Shown: one piece after another, positions 18,962 to 27,114 of the stretch
How positions within the stretch are numbered: position 1 is the stretch's first letter
Layout: every line of letters starts with the position of its first letter
Assembly: GCF_023953935.1 (NCBI RefSeq)
Contig: NZ_JAMLIW010000004.1
Coordinates: 186,001-250,000 of the forward strand
Direction of reading: 5' to 3'
DNA: 64,000 nt
Source: Thermomonas sp.
GTDB taxonomy: Bacteria > Pseudomonadota > Gammaproteobacteria > Xanthomonadales > Xanthomonadaceae
Notes under the pieces: model-generated
What the model saw: the letters and a program-made list of their open reading frames with translations, nothing else
Told to the model about the DNA's origin: nothing
The model's database searches: none
Position numbers and translations under genes: made by a program

Positions 18962-19594
18962 ATGTCCAAGCGTCTGTTCTTTTGCTCCCTGGCACTTGCA
19001 CTGAGTACCAGCGCATGGGCGGCCGACAAGATTCCGGTGGTCAATGAAGGCGGGATTGCCCGGCAGTGGACCTTGGCGCCGGGCGCCAGCCTGCCGGTGC
19101 CGGCCTACCCGGAAATCTACAAGTCCAGTGGCGCAGAGGTCTGCGTTGCGATTGGCTATTTGCTCAACGCCGATGGCACCACTTCCGATTTTTCCCTGCT
19201 CAAGTCCTGGAGCTCGGATGAATCAGCGCAGTCGCAAGATGGCTATTGGGCGCTGTTTGCCCAGGATGCCTCAAATGCGCTTGCACGCTGGAAGTTTGCC
19301 CCGCGCCCGGAGGTGGTTGAGGCCAAGCCGGTTTATACGGTGGCCACTTTCCTGTTTGGTGCCAAGGATGTTGCACAGTTGCGCAACCAGTGCAGCATTC
19401 CGGATCTTCCTTACCATCTCGTCGAGTTGCGCAACAACAAGAAAGTCGCGCGCAGGATGGTCAACGATGACCTTTTCTCGCGTCTTCAGGTCGATCCACT
19501 GCTGCAGCAGCGCTATGAGCTCCAGCAGCGGCAACAGGGGGAGGCATCCAGAAGGCTGGAGAACCCGGCTCCCGCGGCGCGATCGTCACGCTGA
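18962..19594 (+). CDS. exported TonB_C-like protein of unknown role
   Basis: A 210-residue protein with a clear signal peptide (MSKRLFFCSLALALSTSAWA) and GAGGAG seven bases before ATG 18962, which settles the start. The mature part has a TonB C-terminal-like pattern: LPVPAYPEIYKSSGAEVCV, IGYLLNADGTTSDFSLLKSW, then SNALARWKFAPRPEV. The C-terminal 50 residues are Gln/Arg-rich and probably helical. There is no membrane anchor or Pro-rich linker. This is the third TonB_C-like protein in the window after the two at 4.7-7.0 kb. It sits between pyk and fba but has no evident link to glycolysis. The family match is by pattern only. Confidence 0.65.
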   Translation: MSKRLFFCSLALALSTSAWAADKIPVVNEGGIARQWTLAPGASLPVPAYPEIYKSSGAEVCVAIGYLLNADGTTSDFSLLKSWSSDESAQSQDGYWALFAQDASNALARWKFAPRPEVVEAKPVYTVATFLFGAKDVAQLRNQCSIPDLPYHLVELRNNKKVARRMVNDDLFSRLQVDPLLQQRYELQQRQQGEASRRLENPAPAARSSR

Positions 19595-19636
19595 TTGACG
19601 TCGGCGCACGGCGGGGCCGCGGAGCGGAAAGCCAGC

Positions 19637-19642
19637 TATAAT
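19637..19642 (+). promoter_or_regulatory. -10 box of fba
   Basis: A perfect TATAAT lies 27 bases before the fba ATG, giving a leader of about 20 bases. The bases at the -35 position are GC-rich and do not match, so an activator or a weak -35 is implied. Confidence 0.5.
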
Positions 19643-19669
19643 GCCGGATTCAGCAATCGAGGCCCCACC

Positions 19670-20674
19670 ATGAGCATCGAACAACTCGCCGAAACCGCCC
19701 GCGCCATGGTGGCGCCGGGCAAGGGCATCATCGCGATTGACGAGTCCGCCGGCACCTGCAAGAAGCGTTTCGACGGCGTCGGCATCGAAAGCACCGAAGA
19801 GAATCGGCGCGCCTACCGCGAGCTGCTGCTGACTGCGCCCAACGCCAACCAGTACCTGTCCGGCGCGATCCTGTTCGATGAGACGATCCGCCAGTCCACG
19901 CGGGACGGTGTGCCGTTTGCCAAGTACATGGCCGACAACGGGATGATCCCCGGCATCAAGGTCGACAAGGGCACCCACCCGCTGGCGGGTTTTCCCGGTG
20001 AGGTCGTCACCGAGGGCCTGGACGGCCTGCGCGATCGCCTCAAGGAGTATTACCAGCTCGGCGCGCGTTTCGCCAAGTGGCGCGCGGTGATCACGATTGG
20101 TGACGAGACGCCTTCCGGCACCTGCATCGAAGCCAACAGCCACGCGCTGGCGCGCTATGCCGCGTTGTGCCAGGAACAGGGGCTGGTGCCGATGGTGGAG
20201 CCCGAAGTGCTGATGGACGGCGACCACGACATCGAGACCTGCTACGAGGTGACGGAAGTGGTGCTGCGCTCGCTGTTCGACGCGCTCTACAACAACAACG
20301 TGATGCTGGAAGGCACCATTCTGAAGGCGTCGATGGTCCTGCCAGGAAAGAACTGCGCAGAGCAGGCCAGCGTCGAGGAAGTGGCCGAAGCCACCCTGAT
20401 GTGCCTGAAGTCGTCGGTGCCGGCGATCCTGCCGGGCATCGTGTTCCTCTCCGGTGGCCAAAGCGACGAGGCGGCTACTGCGCATCTGGACGCGATGAAC
20501 CGGATGGGCCCGAACCCGTGGCCGCTGTCCTTCAGCTATGGCCGCGCGATGCAGCAGGCGGCGCTGAAGCTGTGGGCGGCCGACATGACCGGCAACTACG
20601 CCAAGGCGCAGGCCACCGTGTTCGAGCGTGCCAAGGCCAATGGGCTGGCGGCGCTGGGGCAGTGGGAAGGCTGA
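19670..20674 (+). CDS. fructose-bisphosphate aldolase, class I (eukaryote-type)
   Basis: A 334-residue Schiff-base aldolase that splits fructose-1,6-bisphosphate to two triose phosphates. ATG 19670 gives the family opening MSIEQLAETARAMVAPGKGIIAIDES. Marks of the classical animal/plant-type class I family are GKGIIAIDESAGTCKKRF, YLSGAILFDETIRQST, AKWRAVI, VEPEVLMDGDHDIETC, the Schiff-base Lys in EGTILKASMVLPG, and FLSGGQSDEEA-like FLSGGQSDEAAT. It is not the DhnA-type FbaB of E. coli. The C-terminus is somewhat shorter than in animals and lacks their final Tyr. A hairpin terminator follows 26 bases after the stop. Confidence 0.95.
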   Translation: MSIEQLAETARAMVAPGKGIIAIDESAGTCKKRFDGVGIESTEENRRAYRELLLTAPNANQYLSGAILFDETIRQSTRDGVPFAKYMADNGMIPGIKVDKGTHPLAGFPGEVVTEGLDGLRDRLKEYYQLGARFAKWRAVITIGDETPSGTCIEANSHALARYAALCQEQGLVPMVEPEVLMDGDHDIETCYEVTEVVLRSLFDALYNNNVMLEGTILKASMVLPGKNCAEQASVEEVAEATLMCLKSSVPAILPGIVFLSGGQSDEAATAHLDAMNRMGPNPWPLSFSYGRAMQQAALKLWAADMTGNYAKAQATVFERAKANGLAALGQWEG

Positions 20675-20699
20675 GCCGTCTTCGTTTTCGCAGCAGCAG

Positions 20700-20730
20700 A
20701 ACGCCGGCCACGTGCCGGCGTTCCTGTTTT
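20700..20730 (+). terminator. terminator after fba
   Basis: AACGCCGGC and GCCGGCGTT form a perfect 9-base stem around CACGT, followed by CCTGTTTT. Confidence 0.8.
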
Positions 20731-20776
20731 GGGCTACCGTGACAGCAGAACGGGCGTGGATCCGGAAGGTGGAGCG

Positions 20777-21142
20777 ATGGCCGCAACTTCGGCGCTGGTA
20801 CAGCAGATCGTGGAAGCACTGGCGCGCGGCGACAAGATCACCGCGATCAAGCTGGCACGGCAGGCCCGCGGCGGTAGCTTGAAAGAAGCTGTCGAGTTGC
20901 TGGAATCAATGTCCGGCAACGATGCCAAGGGCATCCAGCTGCGGGTCCAGAAAGCGGTCGGTGCGGCCAGGGAGGTTGCAGGGCAGCACCATCAACAATC
21001 TCACGCCCAGACCATGCAGGCCGCGCGGCAGGCCAACAACCGCAAACCGACCGTGGTGATGGGAGATTCGCCCGGCAGCATGCGCTGGGTGATGATTGTC
21101 CTGGGCCTGCTGGCCCTGGCGGTCTGGCTCATGCTGGGTTAG
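20777..21142 (+). CDS. small membrane protein with L7/L12-like helical motif
   Basis: A 121-residue protein starting at ATG 20777, preceded by GGAAGGTGGAG. The N-terminal 45 residues (GDKITAIKLARQARGGSLKEAVELLESM) resemble the C-terminal domain of ribosomal protein L7/L12, in which a similar IKxxRxxxGxxLKEAkxxVE pattern forms the factor-binding surface. A Gln/His/Ala-rich linker follows, then a C-terminal membrane helix (MRWVMIVLGLLALAVWLML, about 100-119), so the domain faces the cytoplasm as a tail-anchored protein. No function is known to me. It stands between fba and the RND efflux pair with its own spacing. Confidence 0.7.
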   Translation: MAATSALVQQIVEALARGDKITAIKLARQARGGSLKEAVELLESMSGNDAKGIQLRVQKAVGAAREVAGQHHQQSHAQTMQAARQANNRKPTVVMGDSPGSMRWVMIVLGLLALAVWLMLG

Positions 21143-21248
21143 TGCCCGAGATGGGGCGTTCCGAATCCTGGTGCCGATCCAAACCGATGGCACGGGAAGG
21201 ATTCACCTCGGACCCGTAGAATCGGCGGCTTCCCGGACGGGTTGGATC

Positions 21249-22319
21249 ATGGCGTTGCGTTCCGTACATCTTGTTTATGCCGCGCTGCTGTTCGGCAGTC
21301 TCGGACTGGTCGCCTGTGGAAAGGACACCGGGGGTGGCCCCGGTGGACGCGGCAATACGCCGACGGCCGTCGCTGCCCAAGTGGTGCAGGAAGAGGACTG
21401 GACCGACACCCTGCAGGCATTGGGCACGGTGCGCGCGCATGAGGCGGTGACGGTGACCGCCAAGGTCAGCGAAACCGTGGATCGGGTGCATTTCACCAGC
21501 GGCCAGGAGGTCGCGCGCGGGGCGCCGCTGGTGACCCTGAGTGGCCAGCAGCAGCAGGCGCTGCTGGCGTCGGCGCAGGCGCAGCAGGCCGATGCGCAGC
21601 AGCAGTACCAGCGCATGAGCCAGTTGGCCGGGCAGCAGCTGGTGGCACGTTCGGCGCTGGACAGTGCGCGCGCCAGTCGCGATGCCGCCAGTGCCCAGGT
21701 CGCGCAGATCCGCGCCAACCTGTCGGATCGGGTGATCCGGGCGCCGTTTGCCGGCGTATTGGGAATCCGCCAGGTCAGCCCGGGCGCGCTGGTGACGCCC
21801 GGCACGGTGATTGCGACCCTTGACGCCATCGCGCGCGTCTACGTCGATTTCCCGGTGCCGGAAACCGAATTGGCCGAAGTTGCACCCGGGCAGGCCGTCA
21901 CCGGGAGGGTCGGCGCCTGGCCGGACCGAAGCTTCGCCGGCAGCGTCGAAACCGTCTCGGCGCGGCTGGACAGTGCCACCCGCGCCGCCACCGTCCGCGC
22001 GGACTTCCCCAACCCCGAGCGTCTGCTCAAGCCCGGCATGCTGGTCAACGTCAGCCTGGTTCGCGCCACCCGCCGGGCGATTGTCGTTCCGGAAATCGCG
22101 GTCCAGCAGGTCGGCGGTGAAACCTTCGTCTGGCGGCTCAAGAGTGACGGGACGGTCGAGAAGGCCGACGTGGTGGTGGGCGGTCGGGTTCCCGGCAAGG
22201 TCATGCTGCAATCAGGCGTCAAGCCGGGCGAGCGGATCGTGGTGGAAGGCACCGGCAAGCTGCAGCCGGGGATGGCGGTGGCAACCGACGCCAAGCCGGC
22301 CGCCGAGGCGGCGCGTTAG
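21249..22319 (+). CDS. RND efflux periplasmic adaptor lipoprotein
   Basis: A 356-residue membrane-fusion protein linking an inner-membrane RND pump to an outer-membrane channel. ATG 21249 gives a lipoprotein signal ending LGLVACGK (Cys near residue 19). The order is typical: a beta-barrel/lipoyl first half (VRAHEAVTVTAKVSETVDRVHF, then SGQEVARGAPLVTLSG), a short alpha-helical hairpin (about 105-155, Gln/Ala-rich), lipoyl second half (VIRAPFAGVLGIRQVSPGALVTPG), beta-barrel (VYVDFPVPETEL), and the C-terminal membrane-proximal domain (VVPEIAVQQVGGETFVW). The permease gene starts three bases after the stop. The short hairpin fits MexH/MdtE-like adaptors. Substrate is unknown. Confidence 0.93.
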   Translation: MALRSVHLVYAALLFGSLGLVACGKDTGGGPGGRGNTPTAVAAQVVQEEDWTDTLQALGTVRAHEAVTVTAKVSETVDRVHFTSGQEVARGAPLVTLSGQQQQALLASAQAQQADAQQQYQRMSQLAGQQLVARSALDSARASRDAASAQVAQIRANLSDRVIRAPFAGVLGIRQVSPGALVTPGTVIATLDAIARVYVDFPVPETELAEVAPGQAVTGRVGAWPDRSFAGSVETVSARLDSATRAATVRADFPNPERLLKPGMLVNVSLVRATRRAIVVPEIAVQQVGGETFVWRLKSDGTVEKADVVVGGRVPGKVMLQSGVKPGERIVVEGTGKLQPGMAVATDAKPAAEAAR

Positions 22320-22322
22320 GCC

Positions 22323-25300
22323 ATGCGGCTGTCCGATCTTTCGATCAAACGGCCGGTGCTGGCCGTGGTGATGAGCCTGCTGCTGGTCGTGCTGGGATTG
22401 ATGTCGTTCCTGCGGCTGACCCTGCGCGAGCTGCCGGCGATCGATCCGCCGATCGTCTCGGTGCAGGTGGATTATCCGGGCGCCTCCGCCGGCGTGGTCG
22501 AAACCCGCGTCACCAAACCGCTGGAGGATGTGTTGGCGGGAATCGAGGGCATCAACACCATCGATTCCAACAGTCGCAACGGCAGTTCCCGCATCAGCAT
22601 CGAGTTTTACGCCAGCCGCGACATCGAAGCGGCGGCCAATGACGTGCGCAATGCCGTCAGCCGGGTCGCCGACCGCATGCCAGACGAGGCGCGCGCGCCC
22701 GAGATCACCAAGGTCGAAGCCGATTCCGACGCGATCATCTGGTTCAACCTGCGTTCGAGCAGCATGGACCAGATGCAGATGTCGGACTATGCGCAGCGCT
22801 ACCTCGTCGATCGTTTCTCCAGCCTGCAGGGCGTGGCCCGGGTCTTCCTCGGCGGCAGCCAGCGCTATGCCATGCGGATCTGGCTGGACGGCAATCGACT
22901 CGCCGCCCGCGGGCTGACGCCGGCGGACGTCGAACGCGCGCTGCGGGCGGAAAACGTCGAACTGGGCGCGGGCCGGATCGAGTCCACCGACCGCGATTTC
23001 ATCCTGCGGGTGGCGCGTGACTACACCACGCCGGAGGCGTTCGCGCAGATGCCGCTGGGCAAGGGCAGCGACGGCTACGTGGTGCGGCTGGGCGACGTGG
23101 CGCGGGTGGCGCTGGAATCGGCCGAGCGCCGCGCCTATTACCGCAGCAACGGCGAACCGGCGATGGGCATCGGCATCGTCAAGACCTCGACCGCCAACAG
23201 CCTCGAAGTAGCCGAAGAAGCCAAGGCCGCGGCCGATCGGATCCGCCCGACCCTGCCGGCCGGCACCGACATCTACGTCGCCTACGACAGCACCACCTTC
23301 ATCTCCGCCTCCGTCGAGCGCGTCTACGAAACCCTGCTGGAAGCCATCGCGCTGGTGCTGCTGGTGATCTGGCTGTTCCTCGGCAGCGTGCGCGCCGCGC
23401 TGATTCCGGCGGTCACGGTGCCGGTGTGCGTGATCGCGTCCTTCATCGCCCTGTATGCGTTCGGCTTCTCGATCAACCTGCTGACCTTGCTGGCGCTGGT
23501 GCTGTGCATCGGGCTGGTGGTGGATGACGCCATCGTGGTGGTCGAAAACATCCAGCGCCGCGTCGATCTGGGCGAGCCGGCGCTGGTCGCCGCGCGGCGC
23601 GGCACCCACCAGGTCGGGTTCGCGGTGCTGGTCACGACCGCGGTGCTGATCGCGGTGTTCCTGCCGGTCGGGTTCCTGCAGGGCAATACCGGGCGGCTGT
23701 TCCGCGAGCTGTCGGTGGCGCTGGCCGCGGCGGTGGCGATTTCCGCCTTCGTCGCGCTGACCCTGACCCCCATGCTGGCCTCCAAGCTGCTGCGCCCGCA
23801 CGCCGGCCCGCATGCGGTCCATGAGAATCGCGCCAGCGTCTGGCTCAACGTCCGCTTCCAGCGCCTGGCCGACGGCTATCGGCGGGTGCTGGATCGCCAC
23901 GTCCATCGGGTCTGGCTTTTCGGCGCCTTGATGCTGATGGCGCTGGTCGGCCTGCTGGCCCTGTTCAAGACCCTGCCCAGCGAACTGGCGCCGGCCGAGG
24001 ACCGTGGTTCCTTCATGCTCAGCATGGAAGGGCCCGAAGGTGCCGGGTTTGATTACACCGTGGCGCAGATGAAGCAGGTCGAGGCGATCCTCGCCACCCA
24101 GACCGGACCGGGCAAACCGATCCTGCGCGCCAACCCGCGCGTGCCAGGCAGCTTCGGTGCCAGTGAGGAGATGCACACCGGGCGCGGCATGATTTTCCTG
24201 CAGCCTTGGGACAAACGCGACAAGAGCACCGCCGAACTGGCCAGCGAGCTGGAGCGCAAGTTTTCGGGCCTGACCGGCGTGCGCGTGCGCACCATGGTCG
24301 GTGGTGGGCTGGTACGCACCCGCGGCCAACCGTTCCAGCTGGTGCTGGGTGGGCCCGACTACAAGGAATTGGCGCAGTGGCGCGACATCATGCTGGCGAA
24401 GATGGCCGGGAATCCCGGCTTCGTCGGCCCGGATTCCGATTACAAGGAAACCCGTCCGCAGATGCGCGTGGTGATCGATCGCCAGCGCGCCGCCGATCTT
24501 GGCGTGTCCGCATCCGATATCGGGCTCGCGCTGCAAACGATGATGGGCGGGATTCGCGCCACCACCTTCGTCGACAACGGCGAGGAATACGACGTCATGC
24601 TGCAATCCGACCGCGCCGGGCGCGATTCGGTGGCCGCGCTGGATGCCTTGCAGGTGCATGGTCGCGATGGCCTGGTGCCGCTGGCCAACCTGGTCAGCCT
24701 GCATGAAATCGCCGAGCCGGGCACGCTCAACCGCTTCAACCGGCTGCGTTCGATCACCCTGAGCGCGCGGCTGGCGGAAGGGTATCCCCTCGGCGACGCG
24801 GTGGCGTGGGCGCAGCAGACCGCGCGCGCCAGCCTGCCCGACTATGCGCAGATCAGCTGGAAGGGCGAATCCCGCGAGATGCAGCAGTCGGGTGGCGAGG
24901 TGCTGGTGACCTTTGCGCTGGCGCTGCTGATCGTGTATCTGGCGCTGGCGGCGCAGTTCGAGAGCTTCCTGCATCCGCTGGTGATCATGCTCACCGTGCC
25001 GCTGGGCGTGCTGGGTGCCTTGCTCGGGCTGTGGCTGACCCAAGGCACGCTCAACCTGTTCTCGCAGATCGGCATCGTGATGCTGGTGGGCCTGGCCGCC
25101 AAGAACGGCATCCTGATCGTGGAATTCGCCAACCAGTTGCGCGATGCCGGCCGCAGCATCCATGAGGCCATCATCGAGGCTTCCACCATTCGCCTGCGGC
25201 CGATCCTGATGACCTCGATCGCCACCGTGATGGGCGCCCTGCCGCTGGTGATCTTCGGTGGCCCGGGTGCGGCCAGCCGCGCCACGATCGGGATCGTGAT

Positions 25301-25454
25301 CGTGTTCGGCGTGTCGTTCTCGACCCTGCTGTCGCTGTTCGTGGTACCGGCCTTCTACGCCTTGCTGGCCAAGTACACGCATTCGCCGGAGGCGCTGGCG
25401 CACGAACTGGAGACACTGGAAGCGCAGACGCCGCAGGCGGGCGGGCACGCCTAG
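22323..25454 (+). CDS. RND efflux permease (HAE1-type)
   Basis: A 1043-residue proton-driven trimeric pump of the inner membrane that expels drugs or other amphiphiles. The N-terminus (MRLSDLSIKRPVLAVVMSLLLVVLG) is the usual first helix. Two large periplasmic loops and twelve membrane segments are laid out normally. The proton-relay Asp pair is seen in GLVVDDAIVVVENIQRR (about residue 400), and the relay Lys in the second half in GLAAKNGILIVEFANQL (about residue 925). The final segment ends at a cytoplasmic tail rich in Glu and Ala. It forms an operon with the adaptor gene three bases upstream. No outer-membrane TolC-like gene follows, so a channel encoded elsewhere must serve. Confidence 0.95.
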   Translation: MRLSDLSIKRPVLAVVMSLLLVVLGLMSFLRLTLRELPAIDPPIVSVQVDYPGASAGVVETRVTKPLEDVLAGIEGINTIDSNSRNGSSRISIEFYASRDIEAAANDVRNAVSRVADRMPDEARAPEITKVEADSDAIIWFNLRSSSMDQMQMSDYAQRYLVDRFSSLQGVARVFLGGSQRYAMRIWLDGNRLAARGLTPADVERALRAENVELGAGRIESTDRDFILRVARDYTTPEAFAQMPLGKGSDGYVVRLGDVARVALESAERRAYYRSNGEPAMGIGIVKTSTANSLEVAEEAKAAADRIRPTLPAGTDIYVAYDSTTFISASVERVYETLLEAIALVLLVIWLFLGSVRAALIPAVTVPVCVIASFIALYAFGFSINLLTLLALVLCIGLVVDDAIVVVENIQRRVDLGEPALVAARRGTHQVGFAVLVTTAVLIAVFLPVGFLQGNTGRLFRELSVALAAAVAISAFVALTLTPMLASKLLRPHAGPHAVHENRASVWLNVRFQRLADGYRRVLDRHVHRVWLFGALMLMALVGLLALFKTLPSELAPAEDRGSFMLSMEGPEGAGFDYTVAQMKQVEAILATQTGPGKPILRANPRVPGSFGASEEMHTGRGMIFLQPWDKRDKSTAELASELERKFSGLTGVRVRTMVGGGLVRTRGQPFQLVLGGPDYKELAQWRDIMLAKMAGNPGFVGPDSDYKETRPQMRVVIDRQRAADLGVSASDIGLALQTMMGGIRATTFVDNGEEYDVMLQSDRAGRDSVAALDALQVHGRDGLVPLANLVSLHEIAEPGTLNRFNRLRSITLSARLAEGYPLGDAVAWAQQTARASLPDYAQISWKGESREMQQSGGEVLVTFALALLIVYLALAAQFESFLHPLVIMLTVPLGVLGALLGLWLTQGTLNLFSQIGIVMLVGLAAKNGILIVEFANQLRDAGRSIHEAIIEASTIRLRPILMTSIATVMGALPLVIFGGPGAASRATIGIVIVFGVSFSTLLSLFVVPAFYALLAKYTHSPEALAHELETLEAQTPQAGGHA

Positions 25455-25762
25455 ACCACGAGGGCGTGGATGCGTGCGGGCTGTACGCCTGCTGCGAGGT
25501 GATCGCGATGCAGGGCAGGCGGTTCGGGCAGCCGTGCCCGCGGCGATGATGGCCAGGGTGTCCGGCGCCGCCTGGCTTGCGTGCCCTGATTTCCTCCAGC
25601 TGATCTTCGCCTGGGTGTCCTGATCCGGCTCCCCAGATGCCCGATCGGGATTCCTGAACGATGGCTGACTGAATCACCCCAAATTCGGGGGGCATGACTT
25701 TCGGCAGGTTCGTTCTTGATTTGGTGTGCTACATTACTACCACACCACTAACGGAGAACACC
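25455..25762. other. intergenic region between RND operon and the 68-residue gene
   Basis: No protein-like frame is seen in these 308 bases. A short CCCC/GGGG hairpin with an AAATTC loop (25677-25690) could end the RND transcript weakly. At 25727-25735 TGCTACATT reads as an extended -10 promoter (TG-C-TACATT) for the following small gene, with a leader of about 20 bases; a consensus -35 is lacking. Confidence 0.45.
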
Positions 25763-25969
25763 ATGAACGCCCAAGCCAAACCCCGCAACCGCGCCCGCAA
25801 CGTCCTGACCCAGCGCCAGGTCCGTACCCAGGTCAGCGCCCTGATCGCCTCCTTCATCCCCGACCTCGACAGCGATCGCGGCTTCGGTCTCGGCTACGGC
25901 CGCAGCAGCAGCTACGGCGTCACCAGCAGCTACGTCCCGAACGTCCGCCCGCTGTTCCGGTTTCGTTGA
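25763..25969 (+). CDS. 68-residue basic, Gly/Ser/Tyr-rich peptide of unknown function
   Basis: The start ATG 25763 has GGAG eight bases upstream and an extended -10 box before that. The N-terminal 35 residues are basic and helical-looking (QAKPRNRARNVLTQRQVRTQVSALIASF). They are followed by an acidic turn (IPDLDSDRG) and a low-complexity tail rich in Gly, Ser and Tyr (GFGLGYGRSSSYGVTSSY) that ends PLFRFR. There is no signal peptide or membrane helix. Its last 50 bases overlap the 3' end of the convergent acpH gene. I do not recognise the family. A regulatory or nucleic-acid-binding peptide, or a leader-core peptide, are possible; the leader-like N-terminus and distinct tail are only suggestive. 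Confidence 0.6.
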   Translation: MNAQAKPRNRARNVLTQRQVRTQVSALIASFIPDLDSDRGFGLGYGRSSSYGVTSSYVPNVRPLFRFR

Positions 25970-26546
25970 GCTGTGTGGTCCCGGATGCGGTCACCAGGTC
26001 CGGGAAGAGTGTCAGGAAGGCAGTTTCCAGCGCCGGTCGCTCGCGATGCAGGACCTCCAGGCAGGCCACCAGCCGATCGCCATTGCGCGACAGCCGGGTG
26101 GCGATGCCCCGCACCGCGCGATCGACGCTGTGGCGCTGGCGATAGGAGCCCAGCCAATCCTGCGCGGCCATGCGCGGCGCCATCGCCGCCAGGCGTGGTG
26201 GCAGCTCGGCTTGCCGTGCCGCCAGCACGCGATAGACCCGCGCAGTGAAGGCGTCCAGCGGCGACGCGTTCCAGCGTTCCCAATCGCGCGCGAGGCAGTG
26301 GTCGAAATACACGTCGAGCGCAATCCCGGCATACCGGCGCAGTGGCCCGAAACGCGAGCGCGCTTCGACCACGGCCGGATGGGCATCGGTAAATCGATCA
26401 ATCCAGCGATGGCGCACGATCTCGCTGCGCACCGGCAGCGGCCAATCCAGCAACGCTTGCTGCCCGTGCACGAAATCCCCGAGCAGCTGCCCGAGGATGG
26501 CGTCATCCGAATGCCGCGCCAGCCATGCGTGGGCGAGGTAGTTCAT
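25920..26546 (-). CDS. acpH: acyl carrier protein phosphodiesterase-like protein
   Basis: A 208-residue protein of the AcpH/DUF479 family, which removes the phosphopantetheine arm from acyl carrier protein. The opening MNYLAHAWLARHSDDAILGQLLGDFVHG matches the family (MNFLAH, GDFVKG-type metal ligands), and HRWIDRFTDAHP and ALDVYFDHCLARDW carry the further His/Asp residues. The last about 25 residues (ASGTTQLNETGTAGGRSGRSCW) are low-complexity and lie over the tail of the 68-residue gene on the other strand, so the natural end may have been extended by loss of an earlier stop. It stands alone, transcribed from near 26.57 kb. Confidence 0.85.
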   Translation of the reverse strand: MNYLAHAWLARHSDDAILGQLLGDFVHGQQALLDWPLPVRSEIVRHRWIDRFTDAHPAVVEARSRFGPLRRYAGIALDVYFDHCLARDWERWNASPLDAFTARVYRVLAARQAELPPRLAAMAPRMAAQDWLGSYRQRHSVDRAVRGIATRLSRNGDRLVACLEVLHRERPALETAFLTLFPDLVTASGTTQLNETGTAGGRSGRSCW

Positions 26547-26648
26547 GGGGTCACTGTAATCGATGGGGTCAGAGTCATTGATCCTGTGTCCATTCCTTTC
26601 CCGTTCGGCTTACCGAATTGATTCGCATCCTGACCGCCCATAACGCCC

Positions 26649-26681
26649 AAGGCCCGCATCGCTGCGGGCCTTGCTGTTTGT
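26649..26681. terminator. hairpin with weak T-tail
   Basis: AAGGCCCGCA and TGCGGGCCTT pair perfectly around TCGC, followed by GCTGTTT on the plus strand. It lies between the start of acpH and the 3' end of the lipoprotein gene and probably ends the minus-strand two-component operon. No plus-strand gene leads into it. Confidence 0.6.
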
Positions 26682-26719
26682 AGTGCCGGTGATGCGCTTA
26701 TCGCGCTCACTTGATCTGC

Positions 26720-27091
26720 TCAGCGCGCCGGCTCCCGTGCAACCATCGGCTGGCAGTCCGGCCCCAGCGCGGTGTCGTCGAGGCTCACGCAGAGCTTGAA
26801 GTCGCGCAGGCCGGCGATCTGACGGCTCTCGCCGCGCGCGACGGCAAAACGTTGCAGCGGTGCCAGTGCGCAGTCCCTGCCGCCGCCGCAGGCCTCGGGG
26901 TAGACGGTGTAGTGGCACCAGCCGCTGTCGCTGGCCTTGCAGTCAAAGCGGGCCACGCCGTCCTGCACCTGGGCCTTGCTGATCAGCACGTCACGCAGGC
27001 CGTTGGAGATGTGGCTGCTGTACTGGGTGGCGCCCAGCGAACAGCCGCCGAGTGCGAGCAGGAACTGCAGGAGAGCGATGAGCTTGGTCAT
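26720..27091 (-). CDS. small lipoprotein in the LytTR two-component operon
   Basis: A 123-residue protein. The start at 27091 is chosen because it gives a clean lipoprotein signal, MTKLIALLQFLLALGGCSLG, with the lipidated Cys near residue 17. The mature part has six more Cys (for example RFDCKASDSGWCHYTVYPEACGGGRDC), suggesting disulfides in the periplasm. I do not recognise a family. It lies 23 bases after the response regulator gene on the same strand, so it is likely co-transcribed with the kinase and regulator, either as an output or a sensing accessory (inference). Confidence 0.7.
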   Translation of the reverse strand: MTKLIALLQFLLALGGCSLGATQYSSHISNGLRDVLISKAQVQDGVARFDCKASDSGWCHYTVYPEACGGGRDCALAPLQRFAVARGESRQIAGLRDFKLCVSLDDTALGPDCQPMVAREPAR

Positions 27092-27114
27092 GCCGAGGTC
27101 GATCACGGGCTGCC

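Noticed and set aside
22212-25448. A 1078-codon open frame antisense to the RND permease
   Set aside because: It covers the permease almost exactly and its composition is that of a shadow frame (Arg, His, Gln, Gly-rich).
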